NCBI GenBank assembly: GCA_002428995.1
Contig: DIYJ01000003.1
Span: 267,274 to 331,273, forward strand
Reading direction: 5' to 3'
DNA length: 64,000 bases
Source of the DNA: Flavobacteriales bacterium UBA6057
GTDB lineage: Bacteria > Bacteroidota > Bacteroidia > Flavobacteriales_G > Salibacteraceae
Below, piece after piece: positions 52,501 to 63,400 of this stretch (positions within the stretch are counted from its first letter, which is position 1; every line of letters starts with the position of its first letter). Made by a program: the position numbers and the translations under genes. Below the pieces are notes generated by a model. The model was given only the letters and a program-made list of their open reading frames with translations. It searched no databases and had not been told where the DNA came from.

Positions 52501-55500
52501 ATGCGTATGCCAGTGCATGGAAACTGGAAACGGTCACCCTTCCTTCCGGTGGTCAGATCAACATTCAATACGAGGCGGACGACTATGCCTACGTGCAGGA
52601 TAAGGTGCCGTCTCAACTGGTGCAGGTCAGTGGTTTTGGACGAGACGAGGATTACACCAACGCCACCACCTCCCTTTACAATTGGCAGTCTCAGTTCAAT
52701 GGAAAGGAGTACAAGCCTAACAACTACATCTACTTTGAACTGGAAGAACCCTATCCAACCGGAACCAGTGCGCAGAAGCTGAAGGATGAGTACCTGGGTG
52801 ACATGGATTACCTGTATTTCAAAAGCCAGGTGATGGTGACACCGAAGGGGGATTACGAATTTGTTCCTGGTTATGCGGCCATTGAAGATGCCGGACTCTC
52901 CACAGCCTCCGGAGGCTTTCATACGCATGGCTGGATCAAGATGAAAGAAGTTCCGGTGATCGATGATGATGAAGACGCTCCAGAGCTTTCAGGATTCCTG
53001 GACCTCGTGTTAGGCCAGCTGCAAGGCAATTCGGGAACGATGACCAATCCGATCAGTAAAGCCGGTTGGCAGTTGGTGAGAAAGAACATCAACGAACACC
53101 TCTACCCACAATTGAATTGTACCACACCACAGTTTACTTCCGGTGCCCTTGGTTTTGTGGCGAGTACTCAAACCAGCAGTCCTCTGGCAAGTGTAAACCC
53201 CTTTGCCTTCATTGCCACCTTCAATTGTTTGAAGCAGTATTTGCAAAGCAGCTTTGGACTGGATTGGGCTGCCCTCACCAAAGGCGGGTTGAACATGGCG
53301 CTCTACGACAAGGGCTACTCCTACAAGGCTGACCTTTCCAAGACCTTTATCAAGCTGCATGTGCCTGATCACCGAAAGATTGGCGGCAACTACCGCGTGA
53401 AGCAGATCACGGCCACGGATGGTTGGTCGGGCATGGGAGGCTCCAGCGATCAGGTTTACGGCCAGACTTACAGCTATGAAATGACGGATGAAAACGGTGA
53501 GCGCATTACCAGCGGAGTCGCCACGAGCGAACCACGGATTGGTGCCGAAGACAGCCCGTTCCGGGTGCCGCTGTTCTATGCGGAAGACAACATCCTCTAT
53601 CCGGACGACCACCACTATACGGACCAGCCTCCGGGCGAGGACCTGTTCCCTGCTCCCAATGTGGGGTACCGCAGGGTGCTGGTGCAGAACCTGGAGCGGC
53701 AGGATGTAACGCGCACCGCCACTGGGTTTAAGGTGTATGAATTCTTCACCGCCAAGGATTACCCCATCCACTATGAGGCTACCGAGAAGGACGCTAAAAT
53801 TCTGACGACTGAACCCGATTTATCCATGCGCAGCATGGCGGCCATCGAAGGTTTTCAGGCTCACGAAGACCTCACCATTGACATTTTTGGCGCTTCGCAA
53901 GGCTATGTGCTGGTGCTTAACAACATGCATGGAAAGCCCCGAGCGCGAAGCATCTACAACGAATCAGCCTCGCTGAAGAACGAAGTGCGCTATTCCTATT
54001 TCGAAGAGGAGCAAGGCTGGGACGATGGTTCAGGAGCGCGCCTGAAGAATACGGTGACGGCCTATGATTCCATCTCCAACAAAAGCTCGGATATGCTCAT
54101 GGGGGTTGACTTTGACCTCACCGTGGATATGCGGAAAAGCACTGAGACCAGCAAATCCAGCCTGAAAACGCAGTACCTGAAGATTGCATTGGCTTTTGGC
54201 ATCGGAAGCACCAGCCAGAACGAAAACATCAAGAAGGAGTTTGCCTCGATGGTCGGTTTGAAGGTGATCCACCAGTACGGGATCCTGAAGAAAACGGAGA
54301 TCAAGGACGGCTCATCTACCATTGTGCAGGAGAACGTTGCTTTTGATAAAAACACGGGTCAGCCTTTGCTGGTGAGGGTTTCGAATGATCATAGCAACTG
54401 GATCTACAACTTCTCTTATCCCGCCTATTGGATGTATCGGGGCATGAGCGGAGCCTACATCAACCAAGGACTTGAACTGGCGGAAGATCCCTTCCTCTTT
54501 GTTGATGCCAGTGGCCTGATTGATCAATCCTACAAGCAATACTTCTTCCCGGGAGATGAAATAGCGGTGAGGGATCTGGGCACGATGACGCTTTATCCTG
54601 ATCGCTACTGGATTGTGCAAAACGAAACCAACAACGGCTACTATCTGGTAGGACGTGATGGCACCGTTCCATCCTTCCTGTCTTCCGGTTCGCGTTCTTA
54701 TCGCATCATACGGTCAGGAAGGCGAAACATGCAATTTGCCTCAGCCGGTAGCCTCACCTCGCGCGTGCAGCCCGGCAACTATGTTGGGGTGCAGGATTCG
54801 GTGTTGAACGCCACTGCTCAAAAATTCAGCGATCGCTGGCAGATGTACGGGGCGAAGGATTCAGCCCAGGCCACCGCACCGGGATCTTCACCTGATTTCA
54901 ATGACCTAACCGATTTCCTGAATGCCGTTTACTTGAATGGGGACATTGGCACTACACCTGTGGGAGCTGGCTCTACCAGTGATTTAATCAGCCTGGCAGG
55001 TTATGCTTACTACCCGATCTTCAGTACAGCATTTGCCAACTGGCAGACCTGCAACGATATTCAATTGCGTGTGAATACGTTCAACAGCGGAAGCTACGTC
55101 ACCAAAGACTTCTCGCTCTTCTGTACTTCTACGGCTACCTCCTTTGTCCTGGCGACCAATATTGATGATTCGGACTTCCCGACAGGACAAACACATGATT
55201 CCATCGCGTTCTTCTCCAATGCTTCTCAGGCGGGCTGTTCGGGTAGTTGTCAGTATGATTTGTTAGTGCATTTCATCAATGGCGATACGGCTACGATTCA
55301 AACAAGCGAGTCTGACTTCAATCCTGCGGCACTTTGCTTTGACGGCCAAGGCTTCTGCGGGCCTGAGATTGGCGATGAGGTGAATCCTTACATCGAAGGG
55401 GTACGTGGGAATTACCGCCCCACCAGCAGCTATGTCTACTACAGCGACAATGCAAGAACGGCCAGTGACCTGGTGAATACGCGGACCAATGGTCAGTACA

Positions 55501-56459
55501 ACTTTGCCCGCTTCTGGCGATTCCATGGTGGTGCGTGGAGACGCATCGATGCTTCGAGTCACCCGCAGAATGAGGCGGCCGGCATTCCACAGGACTGGCT
55601 TCTGGTGAATGACGTTACCCGCTGCGATCCACACGGCAATGCCCTGGAATCAAAAGATGCGCTGGGTTTGTATGCCGCTAACCTCTACGGTTACAACTAC
55701 ACCATGAGCACTGCTTCGGCTGTGAATTCCGAGTACCGCCAACTCGCCTTTGACGGCTTTGAAGACTACGATTATTACCAGGACACCTGCGACCGAAGCC
55801 ACCTCAGTTTCTATCCGCATCGCGGATTGGTGAGCGGACGCCATGCGCATACGGGCCGTTACTCGATGGCGCTGAGTGCGGGCGACAGTGTTTCGGTGTT
55901 GCGAAGCCTCACACCACACATCGATGCGACCAACAATCCGGGCATTCCGTTCAAACTGCGAAGGCAGGAACTGGCGGGTGTGTTTGCGCCCTACAACATC
56001 AACGGAGTACCGGAGAAATACGTAGTGAGCTACTGGGTGAAGGAGGGCGATCTGCCAGGCACGGAGTCCACCTATGACAGCGAGGTTCAGATCGAAGTCG
56101 ATTGCGAGTACCTCACTCCAGAATCTACCCAGCGCAGCAACATCATTGACGGCTGGCAGCGCGTGGAACACGTGATTGAAATGCCTGCTGGCGCTTCTCA
56201 ATACATCAGCGTAGAGCTGCAAAACAACCACGACACGGAGGACGCCTACTTTGATGACCTCCGCATCCATCCCTTCCGAGCTGCCATGCAGAGCATGGTT
56301 TATGAACCCAACACCATGCGCCTCTTAGCAGTGTTGGACGATCGAAACTTCGCCACCTTCTATGAATACGACCGCGAGGGTAAACTCGTGATTGTGAAGA
56401 AGGAAACCGAGCGAGGCATATTCACCCTGAACGAAGTTCGAAACGCCTCTGCCAAATGA
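49569..56459 (+). CDS. Giant secreted RHS-family-like protein (2296 aa), N-type partner
   Basis: It begins MRRFFDTRSRSMRITSVLLILLLLVD with an export signal ending ALAQ (about residue 35). The next block, SVYSPTGSSEMVDLFTGDFNYSIPVMDVDGYPISLSYNG...WVGLGWSLNAG, is the standard entry sequence of Bacteroidota RHS/YD shell proteins (compare SpvB/TcaC-like regions). The middle is a long beta-rich shell with sparse YD-like units (ISLSYNG, VNFEYDYSLC). Near the C-terminus there is a carbohydrate-binding-like module (FDGFEDYDYY...GRHAHTGRYSMALSAG...YVVSYWVKEG...FDDLRIHPF). It ends ATFYEYDREGKLVIVKKETERGIFTLNEVR, the usual end of these proteins. There is no type IX sorting domain and no toxin tip. It is coupled to its neighbours on both sides by 4-nt overlaps. 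It probably assembles with, or is delivered like, the second giant protein. Confidence 0.85.
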   Translation: MRRFFDTRSRSMRITSVLLILLLLVDIFNPLALAQSIGPGQADNSVYSPTGSSEMVDLFTGDFNYSIPVMDVDGYPISLSYNGDVKMDQDASWVGLGWSLNAGNLSRHVRGLPDDFKGDSLTEVMNIKDVEDQASEAGAQIEATLPITAIIDKVIDIASAGTSSPSPVIEYVLTISAGLNAKGAVNMGQHNYNGSYIDLNFDASYNLNLTLFPFGPLSPGLIHGNGLGMTLSSRTGIGLNPSSTTGATVGVSVAPGTGYSQTGVKSTGASYSTRAGLSQISITQNTTRTVTAPFTSVSTSDAGTSYMFPGTSSYTPFSPSSRVSFGVNSISKKGPMDPSTLVRLYGINNATAFKDLAETGEVKNAGYGYLHHQDVQYDAEAINQVMDFNRGLQTFHVPQTLPRLAYGYQTNDVYMASGPGLMHTFRPFRNDVGHVFDPLKTISGSNNTEFVRIARSQHGEAVGKPLGKAISAAGNLLFDIPPLVDNFIKEGGFFPPVDYEYGNGTGEKYNRFGLWNTDDGNTAPQFVASKVLHPRYEPVFFKAMGETNYRSELDFNRVGGFDPLAGEVKVDKHPTPIVSTVEVDKIPFFRQVNGPENRNTHFSYLDAEHAANYALDKQIKSYSLNDDTKTYTTTSWSRTSGNYQPHHLSEFTVLSNGSRYVYGIPNYSNFSKEVTFNVGASETGLPALPYDSCSMIVEYIPGLDNGEANNRGKDHFFKSIETPAHAEGNLLTAVLSPDYVDRTGDGPTLDDAGTYSKINYTRVHSDYKWRYPYSEGDPLSNSGNTGDGFPKAAYSRGFQSIEHDNRASYTYGEKEIWYIHSIESKNKIALFFLKDREDGHGVEGENGERDQSRPLKKLVKIELHDRKELEENGNQSVPLKTVNFEYDYSLCDNTPTNTGLPDPDGTLNQGGKLTLKKVYFTYGSSAKGRLSPYSFSYGGNYDYQSGAVDRWGNYKPQQCSVLPNQEYPYPEQDTALANAYASAWKLETVTLPSGGQINIQYEADDYAYVQDKVPSQLVQVSGFGRDEDYTNATTSLYNWQSQFNGKEYKPNNYIYFELEEPYPTGTSAQKLKDEYLGDMDYLYFKSQVMVTPKGDYEFVPGYAAIEDAGLSTASGGFHTHGWIKMKEVPVIDDDEDAPELSGFLDLVLGQLQGNSGTMTNPISKAGWQLVRKNINEHLYPQLNCTTPQFTSGALGFVASTQTSSPLASVNPFAFIATFNCLKQYLQSSFGLDWAALTKGGLNMALYDKGYSYKADLSKTFIKLHVPDHRKIGGNYRVKQITATDGWSGMGGSSDQVYGQTYSYEMTDENGERITSGVATSEPRIGAEDSPFRVPLFYAEDNILYPDDHHYTDQPPGEDLFPAPNVGYRRVLVQNLERQDVTRTATGFKVYEFFTAKDYPIHYEATEKDAKILTTEPDLSMRSMAAIEGFQAHEDLTIDIFGASQGYVLVLNNMHGKPRARSIYNESASLKNEVRYSYFEEEQGWDDGSGARLKNTVTAYDSISNKSSDMLMGVDFDLTVDMRKSTETSKSSLKTQYLKIALAFGIGSTSQNENIKKEFASMVGLKVIHQYGILKKTEIKDGSSTIVQENVAFDKNTGQPLLVRVSNDHSNWIYNFSYPAYWMYRGMSGAYINQGLELAEDPFLFVDASGLIDQSYKQYFFPGDEIAVRDLGTMTLYPDRYWIVQNETNNGYYLVGRDGTVPSFLSSGSRSYRIIRSGRRNMQFASAGSLTSRVQPGNYVGVQDSVLNATAQKFSDRWQMYGAKDSAQATAPGSSPDFNDLTDFLNAVYLNGDIGTTPVGAGSTSDLISLAGYAYYPIFSTAFANWQTCNDIQLRVNTFNSGSYVTKDFSLFCTSTATSFVLATNIDDSDFPTGQTHDSIAFFSNASQAGCSGSCQYDLLVHFINGDTATIQTSESDFNPAALCFDGQGFCGPEIGDEVNPYIEGVRGNYRPTSSYVYYSDNARTASDLVNTRTNGQYNFARFWRFHGGAWRRIDASSHPQNEAAGIPQDWLLVNDVTRCDPHGNALESKDALGLYAANLYGYNYTMSTASAVNSEYRQLAFDGFEDYDYYQDTCDRSHLSFYPHRGLVSGRHAHTGRYSMALSAGDSVSVLRSLTPHIDATNNPGIPFKLRRQELAGVFAPYNINGVPEKYVVSYWVKEGDLPGTESTYDSEVQIEVDCEYLTPESTQRSNIIDGWQRVEHVIEMPAGASQYISVELQNNHDTEDAYFDDLRIHPFRAAMQSMVYEPNTMRLLAVLDDRNFATFYEYDREGKLVIVKKETERGIFTLNEVRNASAK

Positions 56460-57154
56460 AAGCACTGACATCCATCCTTATGATCGGAGGCTGCCTGCTC
56501 AGCTTCCACCTGGCTGCCCAGGGACAACGCGAAGAAGCGCGTGCCCTGCTCAAAAAGGTGAGCCAGCACTACTTGCAAACCCCAAGCTACGAAGCCCGCC
56601 TGAGCATCAACTACTTCCTAGATCACACCACGGAAGAACCGAAGGAAACTTCGGAGATCGTGCTCTACAAAAAGGGACGCCACTGCTATAAGCGCTTCAT
56701 GCATACCGAAGAAATACTGAATGATGAGCTGCACGTGAGCGTGGACCATCAGATGGAAACCATGACTTATGGCAACACCACACGCGCATCGCTGGTGGAA
56801 ATGCTCGGAGTTGATTTTTCCTTCATGCTGGACAGCTCGGAAACGGTGACCGTGAAGCATGCGGGGGATCAGGCCATGCTGCACTTCACCTTTGCTGAAA
56901 AACCCATTTCCAGCCTGGAGATGACGGTCAATACCCGGCAGCTGGTGATCGAACAACAGGTGCTGTTTCATGCCACGCCTTATGCCAATGTGGTGTATGG
57001 AAGTACAGCCCACCCACGGATTAAAACCACACTGGTGAACATGGATCCCACCGCCAGCATTGATGAAGCCTACTTCAGTGCCGAACGCCTCAAAGCCATT
57101 CACGGAGACGCCCTCCGCAACTACATTATTCTGAATACCAATGAAGACCTCTAA
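56456..57154 (+). CDS. Periplasmic LolA-like protein between the two giant RHS genes
   Basis: A 232-aa exported protein with a signal peptide (ends LAAQG, about residue 23). The mature part starts with a helix (EEARALLKKVSQHYLQTPSYEARLSINYFL) and continues as an antiparallel sheet (EIVLYKKGRHCYKRFMHTEEILNDELHVSVDHQ, SSLEMTVNTRQLVIEQQVLF). This order resembles LolA/LppX-like carriers of hydrophobic clients. Similarity is structural in flavour, with no fixed motif. Its ATG overlaps the first giant gene (ATGA). It might be a periplasmic carrier for the giant proteins, which is speculation from position. Confidence 0.55.
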   Translation: MKALTSILMIGGCLLSFHLAAQGQREEARALLKKVSQHYLQTPSYEARLSINYFLDHTTEEPKETSEIVLYKKGRHCYKRFMHTEEILNDELHVSVDHQMETMTYGNTTRASLVEMLGVDFSFMLDSSETVTVKHAGDQAMLHFTFAEKPISSLEMTVNTRQLVIEQQVLFHATPYANVVYGSTAHPRIKTTLVNMDPTASIDEAYFSAERLKAIHGDALRNYIILNTNEDL

Positions 57155-57186
57155 GCCATACCTGAAAATGGGCTGGGAGGCCCGGA

Positions 57187-57470
57187 GGAGCGGATTGAAG
57201 CTTTGTAAGAAGTTCAAGCGCAAACTCAAATGCAAATTCAAACGCAAACTCAATCTCAATCGCAACTTCAATGAAGACTGCCTGGCATCAAACTCATCTC
57301 TTGTCAATGGCCTATCGCCTACGCAGCGCGAGTTTGAGTGCGAGTGCGAAGGGAGCCGCGGTTTGTTACAGAACCTAATGCCTATTGCTTTTAGTCGCTG
57401 TAGCTATAGCGTAGGCGACCTCGTCCCTAGTCTCTCGTCCCTCGCGCTCACACTCACACTCCTCCTCACC
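57187..57470 (+). repeat. Mosaic short-period repeat, copy D
   Basis: Hexamers AANNNC from 57214 (CAAGCGCAAACTC, CAAATTCAAACGC, CAATCTCAATCGC), then AATGAAGACTG, then units GGCCTATCGCCTACGC and a GAGTGCGAGTGC run. A block of 6-nt units around GTAGCTATAGCG (57394-57419, ends GTCGC/GCGAC complementary) follows, and finally a CTCACACTCACACTC run (57447-57461). The order matches copy C. The last block encodes the signal-peptide core of the second giant gene. Confidence 0.75.
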
Positions 57471-60400
57471 ACCAGCGTCTTCGCTGGAAAAGAGGGCTAC
57501 ATCAACCGATCGCAGTCGCAGCTTACCGTTGGAACACAGGTGAATGCCACGGACGACAAGCTGGACTACATGCTCAACAATCCGGGGTGGGAGAATGTGT
57601 TTCGCAACCTTTCGGCCGATGGCTACATCAGCGCCTACATTGATCCGGCTTGTGTGACAGACTATGCGGCCTTTACGGCATCCGTGGGCATTGACGTGAC
57701 CTACTACGATGAAGACAACACACCCTTCTCGTTTTCCTATACCCTCAACGTGGACTTCGATCCCGCTGCCGGAACTTCCTTCACCAACAAGGACCTGCTG
57801 AAGTTTCCGAACGTGCACAAGCTGGAAGTGGAAGTCACCTCTGTGACCACTTCCCTGTCAACCTTCCCTGAGTGTATCCGGCTGAAGTCGGAGGTGCGTG
57901 TGGATCGTCACTATCTGCTGGATCCGACAGATGTTCCCACTCCGAAGGGCGCGCTGATCAATTCCAACACCCAGCTGGAGGTGGAATGGAACTTTGTGCA
58001 GGGAGCTGAAGACTATGAACTGGAGTGGCTGTATGTAGATGATTACAAGGATAATAGCCCCTCATATTATGCCGTAAGCGAACTGGATTATGACTTTGAA
58101 AAGTATGCCGTTCGTGTTTCCACGCCTTTCAATTCCTATGTGTTTCCCAATGTGTTTGAACACGGCTATGTTTTGTACCGCGTCAGGGCCGTGGGGCGCC
58201 ATACAGTGAACACCAACCTCCGGCTGGAAGGCCAGTGGAGTGGAGCGGCCGACAGCGGTTTGGTGAGCAGCTTTGGTGATCGCATTGCCGTGACTACGGC
58301 TCATGAAGGCGATGATTTCAACTGGCGCTACGTTTCGCGCTACGCAGAGCTGGGCAAGCGCCAGGAGCAGGTCAGCTACTTTGACGGAACGCTGAAAAAC
58401 CGCCAGAGTGTAGGTTACCTGCAAAGCCTGGAAGAGGCCATCGTGCAGGAGACCTTTTACGATTACCAAGGCCGTCCCGGATTGTTTACCCTACCGGCTC
58501 CGGCCGATAATGCCACGCTGAAATACTACGATGCCTTCAACCGAAATTCGTCCAATGCGGCCTACTCGGCTGCCGACTTCGACCTCAGCCTCATCGACAG
58601 CACTTCGGTGAGTGTCGATTCCATGAGTGACGGCCACGGAGCTTCGCGTTACTACTCGCCTGCCAATCCCGATCTGGATGGCCAGCAGGCCTTTGTGCCG
58701 GATGCGGAGGAGTTTCCCTTCAGCCGGGTGGAATACACCAACGACCTGACGGGCCGCATCAGGCGGCAGGGTGGTTTTGGTCCGGATCATCAGCTGGACA
58801 GCGACCACGAAACACGTTACTTCTATGAAGATCCTTCGCAGAAAACCCTTGACCGCTTGTTTGGTACGGACGTGGGCTACAGCAAGAACTATAAAGGAGT
58901 GGTGGTGATGGATGCCAACGGGCAGATCACCACGAGTTATCTCAATCAGAGCGGCAATGTGATTGCTACCTCGGTGAGCGGAGGTTCCCATCCTGATATG
59001 CAGGAGCTGGGTAGCAATTCGGGAGCCGGGCAGGATACGACCTCGCTGCTCGACCTGAATGAACTGGATTCCAACAACATCAACCAGCCGATCATTCACA
59101 TGGTCCGCACGATGGTGGTGAAGTCGCCCGGGGTGCACCACTTCGACTATGGCTTCGAAACCCAGGTGTTTCGCGATACCTGTCTGCCGGTGGATATGTG
59201 CCTCGAATGCGTTTATGACCTGGAGGTGAGCGTGAAGGATGAATACGGCCAGGAGCTGATCCCCGGAGGTATGATCACCGAGCAGATCGGCAATGTGCCG
59301 TGGGACCTGGACTGCAACGACTCCGTGCAATACAACGACACCTTCAGCATCAATCTACCCGTGGGTGAATACACGGTGAGCAAGGTGCTGAAAGTGAACC
59401 TGGCGGTGGTGGATTTCTATGTGGATGCCTTCATCGATTCAGCGGTTTGCCTTTCCACCTATGAAGACTTTTACCAGCAGGCGCTGGACTCTACAGACTT
59501 TTCGGGCTGCGCCCTCATGCCTTGCGACTATCCCTGCCTCGACAGCCTGGGAACCCTGGAAGATTACATCAACGGGGGAGGAGACACGGTGACCTACGAC
59601 AGCCTGTATGCGCTGTGCCTACTGGACTGTGCGCGACCTGATCCCTGCGAGGGGCTTTACAACGCGATGACCAAGGACCTTTCGCCCGGAGGGCAATACG
59701 CCTTGTACATGGATACGACCTTTACGGTGGATCCTTCGCAGTATCCACTTTCCATCCTCAATGTTTCGAACCAGCTGCCCGATGCCGCGGCTTCCTGGAG
59801 AAACCCGACCGCACCTTACCGCGATGCGGATGGAAACCTCGATTCCATCACGGTGAACGGAGTGCGTTATCCACCGGGACACGACAGTGTAGATGTATGG
59901 ACCTTCATCCTGAACTGGAAGGAAACCTGGGCGGCTTCGCTGGTGCAGTACCATCCTGAGTATTGCTACTATCAAAACTGCCTGAACAACGAGGCGAGCC
60001 TGGAATGGGACTACGACTTCCGCGGAACCTACACCTATGACGATGCGGATGCCGAGGGCTTCCTCGATCCGATTGGCATGACCACCGGACAAGGGCGCCC
60101 GGCTACGGTGACCGCAAATACGCTGAACCTTGATCCTTACTTCGACACCGGAGGACAGGGTCAACCGCACATTGCCTCCATGCAAAGCCAGATGCAAAAC
60201 TTCTGGACGATGGGCGGCAGCACCTACACCTTGTGGGAAGCGGCCCTGATCATGACCTACTGCCCCAGTGTGGATACCAACAACGCTGCGGACAGCTGCC
60301 TTTCTGCCGTGGGTGCCTTTGGCAGCGACAGCTGCAAACACAACCGCGTCTGGAACTTCTACAAGGACGGTTATCAGGCGATCAAATACTACCTCTACGA

Positions 60401-63400
60401 CTCATTGCAGACGGACTATGCGGTGCTGAACGGTTGCTACAACGGATGCATTGGAGCCGCTACGCATACCAACTGGTACAACTCCTACGGTTGCCACTCG
60501 GCTTACAACGTTTCCTTCCCCTGCGATGCGGATAAAAACGAGGGTTACAACATTCTGAACGACACCACCCAGCCTTGCTCTGACTCCACGGCTGCCTTGT
60601 ATGCCAACAAGATCCCGACCATCTATACGCTGCCGTATGAAAAGGACAGCCTCAACGCGATGGGCGGAAGTATGTGGACGGCTGTGACCGGACAGGGAGA
60701 CAGCAGTTGCTACTTCCAGTGTTCAGCCTATGCCGATGCCTGGATGCTGGCCCTGAACCCTTGTGGACTGAGCACCATCGATTCCACGAACCTGCGTCAA
60801 CACCTCATCGACCTGTGTGTGCTCGGTTGCGATCAGGACAATCCCTACGGAAGTTCGTCCACCGCTCCGGATACTTTCCTGCTGGTGACCGGAGGCAACG
60901 ATACGGTACGCTCCTTCGAGGATGTGTTCACTTACCTCTATCCGAGCTACATCGATGATTCGTGTTCGTCCTACCTCATTGCCGATCCCGGACGTTACAA
61001 CGAAGTCGGGTTCAATACCGGCATCGATACCTGCGCTTGCGATGCGATCCTGCACAACCGCTACGACTTTGGCAACCTTTCGAGCCTGCCTCCGGGGGTG
61101 ACCGATGAGGCGGATTACTTCTTTGACAATACCGGAGCCTACCTCCCGGATTACGATGGAATCGCCTGCGAATGCTCCAGCGCCTTTGAAGCAGGTGGCA
61201 ATGGCCCCTGGTCGACCGAGGAGAGCTGGCCCATCGAGGCGGTGGCTTACCTGGATTCTACGAACGTGATGGTGCCTTACCTCATCCGCTGCCCGGAAGA
61301 CAACTGCGTGGACTGCGCGCTTTTTGCAACCTACAAAACAGCCTTTGAGGATTACCTCAACTTCAGCATTACGGATTCCTCGTACTACGATCAGATGCTG
61401 ACCAACTACATCAATCGCAACTACGACTTGACGTGGAGCCCATTGCAAACGCGGAATTTCCGCTGGCACTGCGATTCGGTATCCGGTACCGCAGCTGACA
61501 CCATTGCGCTCTGTCCGGCTACACCTTTCCTGCCGCTCGATTCGGTGGATGCGTGTACCGAGCTGTTGATGCAGTATGCGGCTTTTGAAGCGCAGCAGGC
61601 CTATGAAACCTACCTCGACTCGGTGAAGGGCAGCGTGCGCAGAAGCTACATTGCAAAGTGTGTGGACGCGATGGATACGGAGTGGTTTGACATGACCCAC
61701 CCGACCCACAACTACCATCACACGCTCTATTACTACGACCAGAGCGGCTTGCTGATGAAGACCGTGCCGCCTGCGGGGGTGCAGTTGCTGCCGCTGGGAC
61801 AATTGATAGCCGTGAAAACCGCCCGGAACAACGGGGACGTATTGCGGCCGAACCATACCATGGTGACCGATTACCGCTACAACTCGCTCAACGGACTCGT
61901 GAGCATGGAGAGCCCTGATGGTGGAGAAACCAACTACTGGTACGATGCCATTGGCCGCCTCATCCTCAGCCAGAACGCCCAGCAGTTCATCGACCGCATG
62001 GCGAGCTATACCTTCTACGACCGTTGGGGGCGGATCATCGAAGTAGGGGAGGCCAACACCGGGCCGCTCAGCATCACCGATGCCTTCCGCGACAGTGTGT
62101 TGTACGATACGGCTGAGTTCCGCGACTGGATAGAAGCTGCGCAGCGCGCGCAAATCACCCGCACCTTCTACGATGAACCCCTGAGCAGTGAGGTGGTGAA
62201 CGCCTTTGGCAATGACGGCCAGCAAAACCTACGCCTGCGGGTAGCGACCACTGCTTATTACGATACGCTCGCGCCAGACACGGCCTACCTCTACGCCACC
62301 CACTTCAGCTACGATGTGCATGGCAACGTGCAGATGATGATCCAGGACATCAAACCCCTGGAGATGTCCAACCAGCGCTTCAAGCGCATTGGGTATGAAT
62401 ATGACCTCATCAGCGGAAATGTGAATGCCGTGCACTACCAGGAAGACGCCAACGATGCCTTCCACCACCAGTATTGCTACGATGCCGACAACCGCCTCAC
62501 CGTAGCACAAACCAGCGTGCAGCAAGAGATCTGGCACAAAGACGCCAAGTATTTTTATTACGATCACGGTCCATTAGCCCGCGTAGAGCGCGGAGAATAC
62601 CAGGTTCAAGCCGAAGACATCGCCTACACCATCAACGGGTGGATCAAAGGCACCAACTCCAACGCCCTCGACACCGCCCTCGACCAAGGCCATGACGGCC
62701 ACACCGGCTATTGGGGCTACAACGAGGCCATGCACAGCCACTTCGCCAAGGATGCCGTTTCCTACAGCCTCGGCTACTTCCAGGGCGACTACAACGCCAT
62801 TGGAGGCACAGGAGCCAACAACTGGCTTGCAGCCGTTGCAGGATCAGGGTTGCAGGATCAAAGCTCTCAGCTCCACAACGGCAACATCGGGCAGATGATT
62901 ACCAACTGGAGTGACATGGACGCCCAAGGCACCGCTTACACCTATGATCAGATCAACCGATTGGTCGCTTCGCGATCGTTCAACAACCTCAATGCCAGCA
63001 CCAACACCTGGAGCAGCGGAGGTTTGCAGGAAGACTATAGAACCCGCTACAGCTATGATGGGAATGGCAATTTGCTGGAGCTGACCCGAAGAGGTTACGG
63101 AGCCAACCTTGATCTGGATAGTTTGGAGTACACCTACCTGTCCGGAACCAACAAGCTCACCCATGTGGATGATGCCATCAGCAGCAGTTACAGCACTGAC
63201 ATTGATGATCAAAGCTCCAACAACTACAGTTACACTGCCATCGGTCAGCTCGCCAGTGATGTGAGTGAAGAAGCCGAATACAGCTGGAATGTGTACGGGA
63301 AGATAAGAGATGTGAAGCGCACCAGCGGAAGTACCCGCGATGAACTCGCCTTCCAGTATGATGCACAAGGAAACAGAGTTCTGAAGCAAGTAAAACCCCG

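Noticed and set aside
51951..52928. 325-codon minus-strand open frame inside the 2296-aa gene
   Set aside because: Shadow of a well-supported gene. The composition is typical of reversed beta-rich coding DNA.
58491..60341. Minus-strand open frames of 279 and 240 codons (58491-59330, 59619-60341)
   Set aside because: Also antisense to the giant RHS gene. They have low-complexity His/Arg/Val composition and no recognisable features.
60723..62225. 500-codon minus-strand open frame
   Set aside because: It lies antisense to the giant RHS frame, which continues unbroken on the plus strand with clear YD motifs. The translation is His/Val/Arg-rich with no signal, domain or repeat, as expected of a shadow frame.
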